Below, piece by piece: positions 38,587-48,943 of a stretch of 64,000 nucleotides of DNA. The stretch is from positions 558,001-622,000 of the forward strand of contig NZ_CP048272.1 in assembly GCF_019469425.1 (NCBI RefSeq). Direction: 5' to 3'. Made by a program: the position numbers and the translations under genes. Position 1 is the first letter of the stretch. Each line of letters opens with the position of its first letter. The notes beneath the pieces are model-generated. The model saw only the letters and a list, made by a program, of their open reading frames with translations, made no database searches and was not told the origin of the DNA. The DNA comes from Bifidobacterium asteroides. Its GTDB lineage: Bacteria > Actinomycetota > Actinomycetes > Actinomycetales > Bifidobacteriaceae.

Positions 38587-41500
38587 ATGGAAAAACACAG
38601 TGGACGGAGTGGACTGCTTTGCAGCATCATTTGCTTGATCGGCTTGCCGGCACTGGCTTTCTGCCTTTGTTTGCTGGCACAGATGTTCGTTCCCTTACAA
38701 GCCATGGCCGCCCCCGCTGAAGGTGGTGGGAGCCATGTAGATGTGTCCATGCACTATCAGCAGACAAAACCTGATGATGATATAACCGACGGTAAAACGT
38801 GGGTGGCATATGGCGACAGAACCATCACCATGACCATTCGGCAGGTTCCTGCAGACCAGGGCGAACTCACTGTTACGGATGCCAGGATAACCAGCAGCTC
38901 AACCGATTCGGCATGTCCTGTCTTGAAAAAAGAAGCGGATGCCTACACGCTCACCTATCAAGACCCGGCTGGGGAGCAGAGTGGTCAAGAGTATGGCTTG
39001 AGCAAATGCCAGTTAGCAGTCAACTACTCTCTGAAACCAACAGACGGCAACGGGAATGCTTCAGTCTCCAAGATGACCTTCAAAAAGTCGCTGGACGAAA
39101 TAGGAATGACCACTCTCGACGCCCGAGGAGAATCCGTACCTTTCGCAAGTACTGTGCATTCGTTGATTGTGGATTCCACTCCGGACAGGAGTGTTCGGCT
39201 ATGGGTGGAAGGGCAGCCTGAGGGTGACCCACTACGTGGCAACTTCAGAAAGGCTGATTCCGTATCGCTCTCATCAAAGGATCCCTGGATAGATCGTGTA
39301 GTCAATATCGCCTATGCCAACCATAAACGGGACCATCCCGATGCCCCCTTCAGCCTGATGACGCTGGATCAGGAACCCAGGCAGAACCAGGCCGATGATC
39401 CCAGGCATGAAGAGCCGTTTAAGCTCGCCTGCCCTACAGGCACTTATAGTGCGGATAGCCGACGGATAACGAAAGGCCCGAAGGATCATCAGGGATCATG
39501 GAATGTGCTCACTCCCTCGTGCAGGCTGGTCAATATTAAAGACTTGAGTTCATACAACTCGAATGCCAGGTATACAGCAAAAGTGCAGGACGAGATAGCA
39601 AAGTATCTGCGTCCGGAGGATCCCGCGCGGAATGCTGAGTTCCTCTCATTCGTCTATGATACGCAAATTCCGATGCTGACTTCCGTATCATATATTCAGC
39701 CCGGTCATGACAGTAACTCTGATGATCGGGATTACGCGTTTCCCGGTGACGGGGTCATGGCCTTCAAGGATCGCACTGTCAGACTGAGGGTCAAGGATAA
39801 GCTTCCCCTTAGACCAGCGGTGGACAAAGAGGGCAACCCGCAGGACAGACAGCTGGACAGGACTGATCAAGCATCTGATTCCAATGCCTCCGGCGCGGAT
39901 ACTCTCATCCTGACTGGAAGTCGATATTCGGACACCAGCAAGCAGCATGGGGCTCAACTTGTGGAGTGTCCCTCGGGCGGCACAACCCCAACCAGCAAAG
40001 GCTGCGACTATACAGTGAGCACTGGGACTGACCCTACTTCCCCCAGCTCCCGGTTTTTTGACGTGAATTTCAGCTCAACCGGCTATTACGATTTGACTTC
40101 CATCACGGCAAAAGTGGTCGATAAGGCAGGGAATGAAGACCAGGCTTTTGCTTTGAAAGGAGCCACTGAAGACGGCAAAGCCCCAGACACGAGCCATATG
40201 ATCGGCAAGCTACTGATAGACCTGAGCTATCAGGACTCCGGCGATCAACTGAGAATTGCAGTAACCAGCCATCATGACCATGCCTCTCAGGCGCCGGATG
40301 CGGTTCCCCCTGCCCCATCAGGCAGCGACCTGTATTATTACAACTCCGATGTGGATCTGACGCTACAAGTCAAAAGTGCGCTTCTGAAGGATTATCTGCT
40401 GCTGATTGCCAATCAGCCGGGACAGAGCCAACAAAAAATCAAGTTGCTGAAATACAATCTGGCGCCTCCTGCAGGCACCAACGACACAGAAACGACCTGT
40501 ACCATTGACCCGACCAGTTTGAAGAGCAGCAGCGCCCAATGGAGGTGGAGCCTTCCATGTGGTGGAGGAATCGATCACCTATCGGACGGGTCGAATCCCG
40601 CCAACGGTGCATATACCTTCAAGCTCAACGATAGTTTTCTGCCGAGCTTCCTAGGGGCTACCGTCAAGTTCGGCATCGATACGAACCCGCCTGTGGTCAG
40701 TGAATTCGAAGGACCTACCGGTGGCCACGATCTGAAGCTGGTCAAATTCAATGGCCAGACCATTGTTACCAGCCCCTCGGGGAACAGTGTGAGGGTTCGG
40801 GTCCAGGATCTTCTCCCCAAGGAGCAGCGGGGGAACGAGCGAATCGACACTGCTGCCCAGCAGGGTACGTCCGGGATCTCCGACGGAGGCGACAAAAATA
40901 ACCGTTTCGGCAGTGTCGTGGTCGAAATGCCCGCTCCGAAGGATCTGAACCGCAAGCTCATAAGCAACGGCACAGCCAACAAGCTGCAGACTCTGCCGAT
41001 CAACAATGATGGTCGGTTTACCATACGCTTCGATGACGAGGGGCTGTACGATCTGTCTGAAGTCAAACTTACCGTCCATGACCGGGCGGACTATCCCAAG
41101 GCCAGCAATGATGGGGCTGGAAGCGCGACGGGGAATGGTCTTACGACCAATCTTGCAGACTTGGTCAAACAGCATGAGCAAACCAACAGTTTTGGCGAGC
41201 CCTATGATGCCTTGGTGATCGATAATCCAAGGGGAAAGAGGGAAGCCCGGATATCCCTGAGTCAGGCGGAGGGGAACCCGCCCTCGACAAAGCCTGGATA
41301 CTACTTCAGAGGGGATGCCATTGTCGATTTCTCAGTGACCGATAGATGGTTCCCCCTTTATCAGAAATTGGATGAAACCACGCACAAGCACTTCTTGAAT
41401 CCAACAGTGGCGCCATCTTCACCGACTGATTTCCCAGCGGTCCCGTTCGGGCAAAAAGCCTGGGAGCGTGTCAAGTCGGAGTCGGACACCTGGATATATC

Positions 41501-43863
41501 GCGGATATCAAGTTCCCCGCTCGGTTGTCAACTCTGATCTCCCTCATGAAGGGACATACAAACTGGATGTCTCCTATGCGGGTCTGCAGTCCGACAGCCA
41601 ATATTTCGCCTCTGCGCATTCTGAGTTCGTCATCGACTATACAGGGCCCAAGCTGGGCGGTTTGCATCTGTCGACGACCGCTCCTCAGCATTGGCAGTGG
41701 GTCTTCCCCACCTCCCCCTTGCATGTCTCCCTGGACGGCGTCAATGATGCCGTGTCAGGGATTGATGCCCAGACATTGGCCTTCGCTGATTTCAGGGGCC
41801 CTGACCCCACACCAATGCTCGGTTATGACCCATGGCTGGCACCACAAGGCGCGGATACGCCTGAATCGACTCTGCGGTTCGAATCGGATGATGTGGTGGG
41901 CTTCGACATGAACACCGACAGCCAGCGCCTGAGGTTCGACGGCACGTCGATTGCCGTCAAGGACAAGGCCGGGAATCCTTCATCGACGCATGCTCTGGAC
42001 GCCTACGGCGATAAGCAGAGCGGCATCGTCAATGACGCCAGAGGACTTACCGGGGCGGCTTTGGACTTTGCTTCGCCCAAGCTATCCCTGAAGTATGACA
42101 ACAACGATGTCAGGAACGGGAAATACTACAAGGCCAAGAGGGTGGCGACCGTGACCATCGACGAGTCGAATTTCGACTTCGTAGCCGGGCACGATAGCAA
42201 GCGCGTCATCGTCACCTCCGCGGTGGATGGTCGAAAGTCGCAACTCAGGGCCGAGGATTTCTCCAACCCCAGCGGCGACAAGCACACCTACGTGGCGAGC
42301 CTCAGTTGTGAAACCGACGGCGACTGGGTGATGGATGCGGCCTTTACCGATCCGGGGGATCATCAGGGCAATCCGGTACATGACGAATTCGTCATCGATA
42401 CGACCAGACCCGTCCTTTCCCTTGCCTTTGACAACAATGACAGCAAGAACGGCATGTATTACAAGGCTCCGAGGGTGGCGACCGTCAAACTGGTCGAGCG
42501 CAACATGAGCGACAAAGAATCGACGGTAACGACCACAGCCAAGAACGATGCCAACCAGGATGTTCCCGCGCCTTCGGGCGACGGTTGGTCGCAGATCGGT
42601 GATGCCGGCAAGTACACGTTTGTCCAGCATGTCCCCTTCTCAGGGGAGCATCATTATACCCTAGAAGCTAGGGCGACCGATTTGGCAGGGAACGTCGCCG
42701 ATGCGGCCAAGGAACCAGAGTTCGTCGTCGACATGACCAAGCCTGATCTCCATATCGACAAAGTGGAGGACAAGACTGCGTACGCCGGCACCGTTGCTCC
42801 TCGGATCATGGCCGTCGATGCCAACATGGATCAGGGGAAGACGACCTACGAGCTTGCGGGAGACCGACGGGGCAGGATCAAGTCGATCGACCTCGATGCC
42901 CAAGAGGGCGGGGACGATAATTCACTCACTGTCGATATCCCCGATTTCAAGCGCAAGGCTGAGAACGACGACGTGTACACCCTGACCGCCAAGAGCGAGG
43001 ACATGGCGGGGAATTCGGCCACCGTCACCAAAACATTCTCAGTCAACAGATTCGGTTCCACATACCTGTTCTCTGCGGGGACGGCGTCGATCAGAGGCGC
43101 CTATCTGAAAAAGGCGGTGCCGGTCACTGTCACCGAGCTGAACGTCAGCGGCATCGACCAGAGGAATTCGAGAATCGACTTGGCAAAGGACGGGCGCATA
43201 GGCACTGTACCCGAATCCGGCTACCAGGTCATCAAGTCTACTGACAAGGGCTGGAGCAAGCAGACATATGAGATACCGGCAAATGTGTTTAAGGGTGACG
43301 GGTATTATCGCCTGATGTTCACATCGACCGACAAAGCAGGTAATTTGTCGGAGAACTCGATGCAGCACAAGGATGCCAAGCGGAAGGGCGATGCATCCGT
43401 GAACTTCGCCCTGGATTCGCAGGCTCCTACCGTCTCTGCGCTCGGCATCGACTCCAACCGTGTATATTACGGGCAACGACGTGACGTCGGAATCGATGCC
43501 AAGGACAACATGAAGATCCGCTTGGCGAAAGTCTATGTCGATGGCGTAAAGCGCGGCGAATGGCCTGAGAATGACCTCCTGAAGGGCATGCAGTACATCG
43601 ACTTGCCGGCCGATGCGCATAACCATACGGTGACTGTCAGGACTGAGGATGCGGCCGGCAACGTGTCGACAGCCACATACCATGGTGTTATTGTGGCCTC
43701 GAACTTGTGGCAATACATACGCGAGAACGGTTTGCTTTTCGTCCTGGTCGTCTGTACGGGGATCCTTTTTGTCCTGATGATTCTGGTGGCTGCCGTCCTG
43801 ATTGTTCGTCGGCGCTCGGAACTCGCCTACAGGCGCAATCCCTTCGGCAAATCAGGACGGTAG
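38587..43863 (+). CDS. Giant surface protein with Ig-like modules and C-terminal membrane anchor
   Basis: 1,758 residues. An N-terminal signal peptide (LLCSIICLIGLPALAFCLCLL, ending near AMAAPAEGG) and a C-terminal helix (LLFVLVVCTGILFVLMILVA) with a short basic tail (VRRRSELAYRRNPFGKSGR) make it type I, nearly all outside. The second half holds repeated bacterial Ig-like modules: YDNNDVRNGKYYKAKRVATV near 1169 and FDNNDSKNGMYYKAPRVATV near 1280 are clear duplicates, and many modules end in EFVIDxTxP linkers. There is no LPxTG motif. It begins 4 nt after the previous stop and ends 4 nt before the EssC gene, so it belongs to the secretion operon. It may form the extracellular part of the machine, a place taken by EsaA in Firmicutes; this is inference. 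Confidence 0.85.
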   Translation: MEKHSGRSGLLCSIICLIGLPALAFCLCLLAQMFVPLQAMAAPAEGGGSHVDVSMHYQQTKPDDDITDGKTWVAYGDRTITMTIRQVPADQGELTVTDARITSSSTDSACPVLKKEADAYTLTYQDPAGEQSGQEYGLSKCQLAVNYSLKPTDGNGNASVSKMTFKKSLDEIGMTTLDARGESVPFASTVHSLIVDSTPDRSVRLWVEGQPEGDPLRGNFRKADSVSLSSKDPWIDRVVNIAYANHKRDHPDAPFSLMTLDQEPRQNQADDPRHEEPFKLACPTGTYSADSRRITKGPKDHQGSWNVLTPSCRLVNIKDLSSYNSNARYTAKVQDEIAKYLRPEDPARNAEFLSFVYDTQIPMLTSVSYIQPGHDSNSDDRDYAFPGDGVMAFKDRTVRLRVKDKLPLRPAVDKEGNPQDRQLDRTDQASDSNASGADTLILTGSRYSDTSKQHGAQLVECPSGGTTPTSKGCDYTVSTGTDPTSPSSRFFDVNFSSTGYYDLTSITAKVVDKAGNEDQAFALKGATEDGKAPDTSHMIGKLLIDLSYQDSGDQLRIAVTSHHDHASQAPDAVPPAPSGSDLYYYNSDVDLTLQVKSALLKDYLLLIANQPGQSQQKIKLLKYNLAPPAGTNDTETTCTIDPTSLKSSSAQWRWSLPCGGGIDHLSDGSNPANGAYTFKLNDSFLPSFLGATVKFGIDTNPPVVSEFEGPTGGHDLKLVKFNGQTIVTSPSGNSVRVRVQDLLPKEQRGNERIDTAAQQGTSGISDGGDKNNRFGSVVVEMPAPKDLNRKLISNGTANKLQTLPINNDGRFTIRFDDEGLYDLSEVKLTVHDRADYPKASNDGAGSATGNGLTTNLADLVKQHEQTNSFGEPYDALVIDNPRGKREARISLSQAEGNPPSTKPGYYFRGDAIVDFSVTDRWFPLYQKLDETTHKHFLNPTVAPSSPTDFPAVPFGQKAWERVKSESDTWIYRGYQVPRSVVNSDLPHEGTYKLDVSYAGLQSDSQYFASAHSEFVIDYTGPKLGGLHLSTTAPQHWQWVFPTSPLHVSLDGVNDAVSGIDAQTLAFADFRGPDPTPMLGYDPWLAPQGADTPESTLRFESDDVVGFDMNTDSQRLRFDGTSIAVKDKAGNPSSTHALDAYGDKQSGIVNDARGLTGAALDFASPKLSLKYDNNDVRNGKYYKAKRVATVTIDESNFDFVAGHDSKRVIVTSAVDGRKSQLRAEDFSNPSGDKHTYVASLSCETDGDWVMDAAFTDPGDHQGNPVHDEFVIDTTRPVLSLAFDNNDSKNGMYYKAPRVATVKLVERNMSDKESTVTTTAKNDANQDVPAPSGDGWSQIGDAGKYTFVQHVPFSGEHHYTLEARATDLAGNVADAAKEPEFVVDMTKPDLHIDKVEDKTAYAGTVAPRIMAVDANMDQGKTTYELAGDRRGRIKSIDLDAQEGGDDNSLTVDIPDFKRKAENDDVYTLTAKSEDMAGNSATVTKTFSVNRFGSTYLFSAGTASIRGAYLKKAVPVTVTELNVSGIDQRNSRIDLAKDGRIGTVPESGYQVIKSTDKGWSKQTYEIPANVFKGDGYYRLMFTSTDKAGNLSENSMQHKDAKRKGDASVNFALDSQAPTVSALGIDSNRVYYGQRRDVGIDAKDNMKIRLAKVYVDGVKRGEWPENDLLKGMQYIDLPADAHNHTVTVRTEDAAGNVSTATYHGVIVASNLWQYIRENGLLFVLVVCTGILFVLMILVAAVLIVRRRSELAYRRNPFGKSGR

Positions 43864-43866
43864 ATC

Positions 43867-46800
43867 ATGCAGGGATTGGTCAATATTCATGATTCCAAGT
43901 CGGATACCCGTTTTACGGCTTACCTGGACGTCCCCGGGGAGTCGACCTTGGCGGATGTCGTCCCCTCGCTGGCCGGCATCGCCAAAGAGACGGGCGGCAG
44001 CGTCACGGGTGTCAATGTCGACGGCCGCCAGGTGGATCCTCGTCAGACGCTCAACAGAATCGGTCTGCATGAAGGGTCATGGATCTCCCTCCTGTGTGAG
44101 GGCGCGCGGATCGTCAACCCTCTCGCATGTTCGATCGACGACCCTGCGGCGGTGCAGTTGCGTTTTCTGAGTGGAGTCAACGCCGGTGCCATATATGACG
44201 TTCTTCCAGGAATCCTGAAGATGAGTTCCCTAATGGATCCGGAACAGGTATCGGTCAGTGCGGATTTCCTTCTTGACGTGCATCCTGATGGCGGTCTGAT
44301 GGTCATACCCAATGTGAGGGAAGGCGCTCGGACCAAGACAGGCCTCTTCTTCCATAGGACGAAGAGGGAGCTCCACTCCGATATATGGATGGAAGGCCAT
44401 GAGCTGGTGGAACCGACCAAGCTCGAATATGGCCAGGAGCTGGTGCTCCCCGAGTTCATCGTCAGTGTGACCAAAGGTCATGACGATTCCGTCCCGGTCA
44501 ATGTGGAGGACAGCCCCGGGCATTGGCTGTATACCCGCCCGCCGAAGATTCGGAACGAAGTAAAGACCAGGCGATTCACTTTGCCGGCTGCCCCCACCCG
44601 TCCGGAAAAGGCTCCGATTCCGATCATATCGACTCTCTTGCCTTTGGCCATGTCAGTGGGCATGGCCGTCATCCTGAAGAATTATTCCTACCTCGCCTTC
44701 GGCATCATGTCTCCGGTGATGATGGTGGCCTCGTACTTCTCCGGCAACAGCAGCATGAAGAAGAGGTACAAGGCACAGGTCAAGCGGTATGAGAAGAGCC
44801 GGGACCTGATAACGAAGAAGGCCAATCAAGCGCTGAAGCAGGAGATTCATGATGTCCGGACGGAGTATCCCGATCCCGCCGCTTTGCTCGATATAGGCAC
44901 CAGGCATACTGCCCAGCTATGGAACAGAAGGGCCTCGGATGATTCCTGGCTTGGACTGCGCATAGGCACAGGAACCGTGAAATCGCACATATCCCTGGAG
45001 ACGCCGGACAATCTCGAATTCGAACGAGTCAAGACCTGGGACCTTCATCAGTTCCCTGTCGTGGTGAGCCTGCCGGAAGCCGGATGTCTGGGTTGCACCG
45101 GCGAGCAATCGGTCATATTCCCAACGGTGCAGTGGATGGTCGCTCAGATGGCGGCCCTCCATTCGGCCCGTGACCTGTCGGTATACTTGCTTTCCCCCGG
45201 ATCTCGGAAGCAGAGCGAAAAAAATCGGTCTTCCTACGTTCAGGCGCAGATTGATTGGAGCTTTGCTCAATGGCTTCCCCAGTTGGTTCCCCAAGAGGGG
45301 CAGAATACGGTTCGCACCCTGGCAACGGGTGCGGAAGACATAGCCATGAGGATTTCGGAACTTGTCGCCATGCTGGACGACCGCAAGGAAATGATGCATT
45401 CCCAGTCCATGCAGAAGTGGGCCGGTCCCTCCGTGGTTGTGGTCATGGAGCATGCCCATGTGCTCAGATCCATGCCAGGCACCATCAGACTGCTCAAGGA
45501 GGGCCCGCAGGTCGGCATGTACATGCTCTGCGTGGAGATCGACGAGCGGCTCCTGCCTGAGGAATGCCAGACCGTGGTGACCGGCGAGGCCGGCGAGCTG
45601 AAGGTCCGCAGCAATGTTGCCGATGACCTCAATGAGGTCATGCCGGACCTGGTCTCGAGGCAATGGCTGGACTCCCTGGCCTTGGCCTTGGCACCTGTGG
45701 AGGACGGCAGCCCAGATGAGAGCCAGTCCGCCATTCCTTCGCAAAGCAAACTCCTGGATCTGCTGAAGCTGACGCCGACCTCAGAAGAGATCGAAGCCCG
45801 GTGGGCTCTGCAACCCCGCTCGACCTACTGCGTGATCGGCGAATCGGTCGACGGACCCTTCGGCCTTGACATCGCCAAAGACGGCCCCCATGGGTTGATT
45901 GCCGGCACAACCGGCTCGGGCAAGTCGGAGCTGCTCCAGTCACTAGTGGCTTCGCTGGCCGTGGCGAATAGACCGGAATCGCTGAACTTCGTGCTTGTCG
46001 ATTACAAGGGAGGCGCAGCGTTCAAGGATTGCGTCAAGCTTCCCCATACGGTCGGAATGGTCACGGACCTTGACAACCACCTGGTTACCAGGGCCTTGGT
46101 CTCGCTCGGCGCGGAACTGAACTACCGCGAGCATCTTCTGGCACTCGCCGGTGCCAAGGACCTTGACGATTACATGGATTTGCGTGAGCTCCACCCTGAT
46201 CTGACGGAGATTCCCCGTCTGCTGATCGTCATCGACGAGTTCGCCTCCCTGGCCAGGGAGCTTCCCGACTTTGTCACCGGACTCGTGAATATTGCGCAAA
46301 GGGGCAGGTCACTGGGTATCCACCTTCTCCTGGCGACTCAGCGGCCCGGAGGTGTGGTCTCTCCGGAGATCAGGGCGAACACCAACCTTCGTATAGCCCT
46401 GCGCATGACGGACGACAGCGAAAGCCAGGATGTGATCGACGCCAAGGATGCGTCGCTGATCAGCAAGTCCACACCGGGCAGGGCCGTTGTGAGGCTCGGG
46501 TCGAATTCCTTGGTCCCCTTCCAGTCCGCCAGGGTAGGAGGCAGGTATATCGACCCGAATGACAAGGCTGAGAAAAAAACAGAGAAGCCTTTCGTCCGTG
46601 TGCTCTCCTTCCCTCAGATCGGCCAGCCTGCTCCTGCGCGTCCCAAGTCGAAAGAGGACAAGGGCGATGTAAGCGTGACCGACCTTATGAAGTTGGTCGG
46701 GAGCATCTGCGAGGTTGCCAAGGATGAGGGCATTCCCCAGCAGCGGCAGCCCTGGCTGCCTGCCTTGACCGATGAGATTGGTCTGGATGATCTGCCCGAC

Positions 46801-48441
46801 AGCGAAGATGGCGATGCCCAGTTAAGCCTTCAAGTCCCCTTCGCCATGGGGGATTACCCCAAACTGCAGAAGCAGAACACGGTTTTCCTCGATATGTCGA
46901 CTTTCGGCAACCTCTTTGTCATCGGCACGTCGCGCAGCGGCAAGACCACGGCCCTTCGGACCATAGCTTTCTCCGCCTGCGAAAGGTATGCACCCACGAA
47001 GGTCCAGGTCTATTGCATCGATGGCGGCAATGGCGGCCTCGCCCCTCTCACGGCCTTCCCCAATGTTGGGGTTGTGGCCCTGCGCAGCGAAACGCAGAAG
47101 ATCGAACGGCTCCTGAACAAGATCGAAAGGGTGCTCAAGGCCAGGTCGGCCACGCTCTCCAAGGGCGGATACAGCAATATCGACGAGTTCAATCGGGGGC
47201 TTGACCAGGATCATGAGGACCAGACCCTGCCGCATATGCTGGTCATGCTGGATTCCTGGGACGGGTACAGCTCCACCTTCGAATCCTATGACGGCGGTTC
47301 CCTGATCAGTCGCATGCAGAATCTGATGCGGGAGGGGCCGTCGGTCGGCGTGCATTTCATCCTCACCGGCGACCGCTCCCTCCTGTCAGGTCGAATGACC
47401 CTGCTGGCAGACAGCAAGATCATGCTGCGGCTGGTCGACAAGACCGACTATTCGGAAATCGGGATCCCCGCCAAGGAAGTACCTGACAAGATGGCGGACG
47501 GTCGAGGTTACCAATCCGTTGACGATGCTGAGATTCAGATTGCGCAGATTCGCCAGGGTGTGGTGGGCCAACAGGAATCCGAGGCCATCCGCGCCGCCGG
47601 TGTCGCTCTGGCTTCCGGCAGGGACGCCGGCCTCTCGCGGTCCCGTCTGCCCTTCAACGTCGAACAGCTGCCCGATGAGGTGTCCTTCGACCAGCTATAC
47701 GCCTTGGTCGAGGAATCCAAGCCTCTGGCCAGTGGTCTGCTGCCTCTGGGCATTGGCGGTGAGGACAACGATCTCATTGCCTACGACCCGGGCGCAACGC
47801 CGATCCTTCCGATTTTCGGCGGCATGCAGAGCGGCAAGACGACGTTGCTGGTCTGGCTGTCCAACATGGCGCTGTCTGCTGGATACCATCTGGTCATCGC
47901 GGCCCCCAAGGACAATGCCCTGAGGCGTTTCGACGGGGTGCCCGGGGTTGTGCGCTTGTTCACGACCCCTGCGGACCTGACGCAGGAGAATCTTGAACCA
48001 TACGCCCGCAATGACGACGAGAAGGCCGTGGAAAGCAGAACCGAAACGGGGTTCAAAGGCAATCTCCTGGTGTTTGACGACTGTCAGCTGCTCAAGGAGA
48101 TTCCCGCCAGCGGGTGGATGCAGAACCTGGTTGGATCATTATCGAACAGTGACGCCTCATGCATCTTTGCTGGAGATATCATCGATTTCCCCCAGGGCTT
48201 CGGGAACTGGGGGGCTTCAATGAAGAAGATCAAGCAGGGAGTCCTGATCAGGCCTGAGGATATGATATATGCGGATTTGATAGGCGCAAGGGTAAAACGG
48301 TCTCTTTTCAAGTCCGATATGCCTCAAGGGCGTGGAATTGCGAAGCTGGGCATGCAAACTGTTTCTGTTCAGTTCCCGAAGCTGAGCGGACAGTTCAGTG
48401 TCCCCTATAGTTTCGACAATGCCGGAGGTTTGAACAAATGA
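43867..48441 (+). CDS. EssC/EccC-type FtsK/SpoIIIE triple ATPase of type VII secretion
   Basis: 1,524-residue motor of the ESX/Ess pathway. In order: a ubiquitin-like (YukD/EccD-like) domain at about residues 10-78 (STLADVVPSLAGIA, VDGRQVDPRQTL), a degenerate FHA-like domain (85-205), two membrane helices (250-292, IPIISTLLPLAMSVGMAVIL), a linker domain, and three P-loop domains. D1 has Walker A GTTGSGKSEL (near 682) and Walker B LLIVIDEFA; D2 has GTSRSGKTTA (near 1019) with a degenerate Walker B (VMLDSWD); D3 has GGMQSGKTTL (near 1317) and VFDDCQ. D1 is thus the intact engine, as in other EssC/EccC proteins. It overlaps the FHA gene by ATGA. Confidence 0.93.
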   Translation: MQGLVNIHDSKSDTRFTAYLDVPGESTLADVVPSLAGIAKETGGSVTGVNVDGRQVDPRQTLNRIGLHEGSWISLLCEGARIVNPLACSIDDPAAVQLRFLSGVNAGAIYDVLPGILKMSSLMDPEQVSVSADFLLDVHPDGGLMVIPNVREGARTKTGLFFHRTKRELHSDIWMEGHELVEPTKLEYGQELVLPEFIVSVTKGHDDSVPVNVEDSPGHWLYTRPPKIRNEVKTRRFTLPAAPTRPEKAPIPIISTLLPLAMSVGMAVILKNYSYLAFGIMSPVMMVASYFSGNSSMKKRYKAQVKRYEKSRDLITKKANQALKQEIHDVRTEYPDPAALLDIGTRHTAQLWNRRASDDSWLGLRIGTGTVKSHISLETPDNLEFERVKTWDLHQFPVVVSLPEAGCLGCTGEQSVIFPTVQWMVAQMAALHSARDLSVYLLSPGSRKQSEKNRSSYVQAQIDWSFAQWLPQLVPQEGQNTVRTLATGAEDIAMRISELVAMLDDRKEMMHSQSMQKWAGPSVVVVMEHAHVLRSMPGTIRLLKEGPQVGMYMLCVEIDERLLPEECQTVVTGEAGELKVRSNVADDLNEVMPDLVSRQWLDSLALALAPVEDGSPDESQSAIPSQSKLLDLLKLTPTSEEIEARWALQPRSTYCVIGESVDGPFGLDIAKDGPHGLIAGTTGSGKSELLQSLVASLAVANRPESLNFVLVDYKGGAAFKDCVKLPHTVGMVTDLDNHLVTRALVSLGAELNYREHLLALAGAKDLDDYMDLRELHPDLTEIPRLLIVIDEFASLARELPDFVTGLVNIAQRGRSLGIHLLLATQRPGGVVSPEIRANTNLRIALRMTDDSESQDVIDAKDASLISKSTPGRAVVRLGSNSLVPFQSARVGGRYIDPNDKAEKKTEKPFVRVLSFPQIGQPAPARPKSKEDKGDVSVTDLMKLVGSICEVAKDEGIPQQRQPWLPALTDEIGLDDLPDSEDGDAQLSLQVPFAMGDYPKLQKQNTVFLDMSTFGNLFVIGTSRSGKTTALRTIAFSACERYAPTKVQVYCIDGGNGGLAPLTAFPNVGVVALRSETQKIERLLNKIERVLKARSATLSKGGYSNIDEFNRGLDQDHEDQTLPHMLVMLDSWDGYSSTFESYDGGSLISRMQNLMREGPSVGVHFILTGDRSLLSGRMTLLADSKIMLRLVDKTDYSEIGIPAKEVPDKMADGRGYQSVDDAEIQIAQIRQGVVGQQESEAIRAAGVALASGRDAGLSRSRLPFNVEQLPDEVSFDQLYALVEESKPLASGLLPLGIGGEDNDLIAYDPGATPILPIFGGMQSGKTTLLVWLSNMALSAGYHLVIAAPKDNALRRFDGVPGVVRLFTTPADLTQENLEPYARNDDEKAVESRTETGFKGNLLVFDDCQLLKEIPASGWMQNLVGSLSNSDASCIFAGDIIDFPQGFGNWGASMKKIKQGVLIRPEDMIYADLIGARVKRSLFKSDMPQGRGIAKLGMQTVSVQFPKLSGQFSVPYSFDNAGGLNK

Positions 48442-48941
48442 GCGGGCATAGCAAGAAACCGGGGCTGGCGCAATCCCTGCAGTCGGCAAAGGTGTTTGCG
48501 GAGATTCCTGTGCTTCCGCCGATTCTGCAGCCCTCCGTCGTCGACGGATGGGATTTGCATGATAAGACATTGAAACCGCGATCAGTTGGTGAAGATGCCG
48601 ACCGCCGAGCGGAATCGTATCAGTTGGTCTTTTCCGATGGGCAACGGGTGCCATGTCAAGGACATGGCGTCGTGGGGCGGATGCCGGAACAGCCAGGCGA
48701 AAAATATACTGCTTACATAGTTGTCGAAGATTCTTCGCATCAGACTTCCCGAAGGCACTTTGAATTTGGGACGACACCCATTGGTCAGGTCTGGGTCATG
48801 GATCTTGGGTCGGCGAATGGTACTTTCGTCCGTTCCGGTGAGGCGTATATGCAATTACAGGCAAAGCAGCGAACCGTTTTGTCTGAAAATGATGTGATCA
48901 GGTTCGGTAGTCTCAGCGCAAAAGTCGAAAGGAGCAATTGA
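48438..48941 (+). CDS. FHA-domain protein
   Basis: 167 residues. About 60 flexible residues precede one forkhead-associated domain with all key residues: GHGVVGRMPE (Gly-Arg), SRRHFEF (Ser and His) and DLGSANGTFV (Asn-Gly). FHA domains bind phosphothreonine peptides. It lies between the EssC ATPase (ATGA overlap) and the second small helical protein, and likely reads marks set by the locus kinase, such as the acidic Thr motifs of the one-TM protein. Codon use is more AT-rich than in the ATPase gene. Confidence 0.88.
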   Translation: MSGHSKKPGLAQSLQSAKVFAEIPVLPPILQPSVVDGWDLHDKTLKPRSVGEDADRRAESYQLVFSDGQRVPCQGHGVVGRMPEQPGEKYTAYIVVEDSSHQTSRRHFEFGTTPIGQVWVMDLGSANGTFVRSGEAYMQLQAKQRTVLSENDVIRFGSLSAKVERSN

Positions 48942-48943
48942 TC

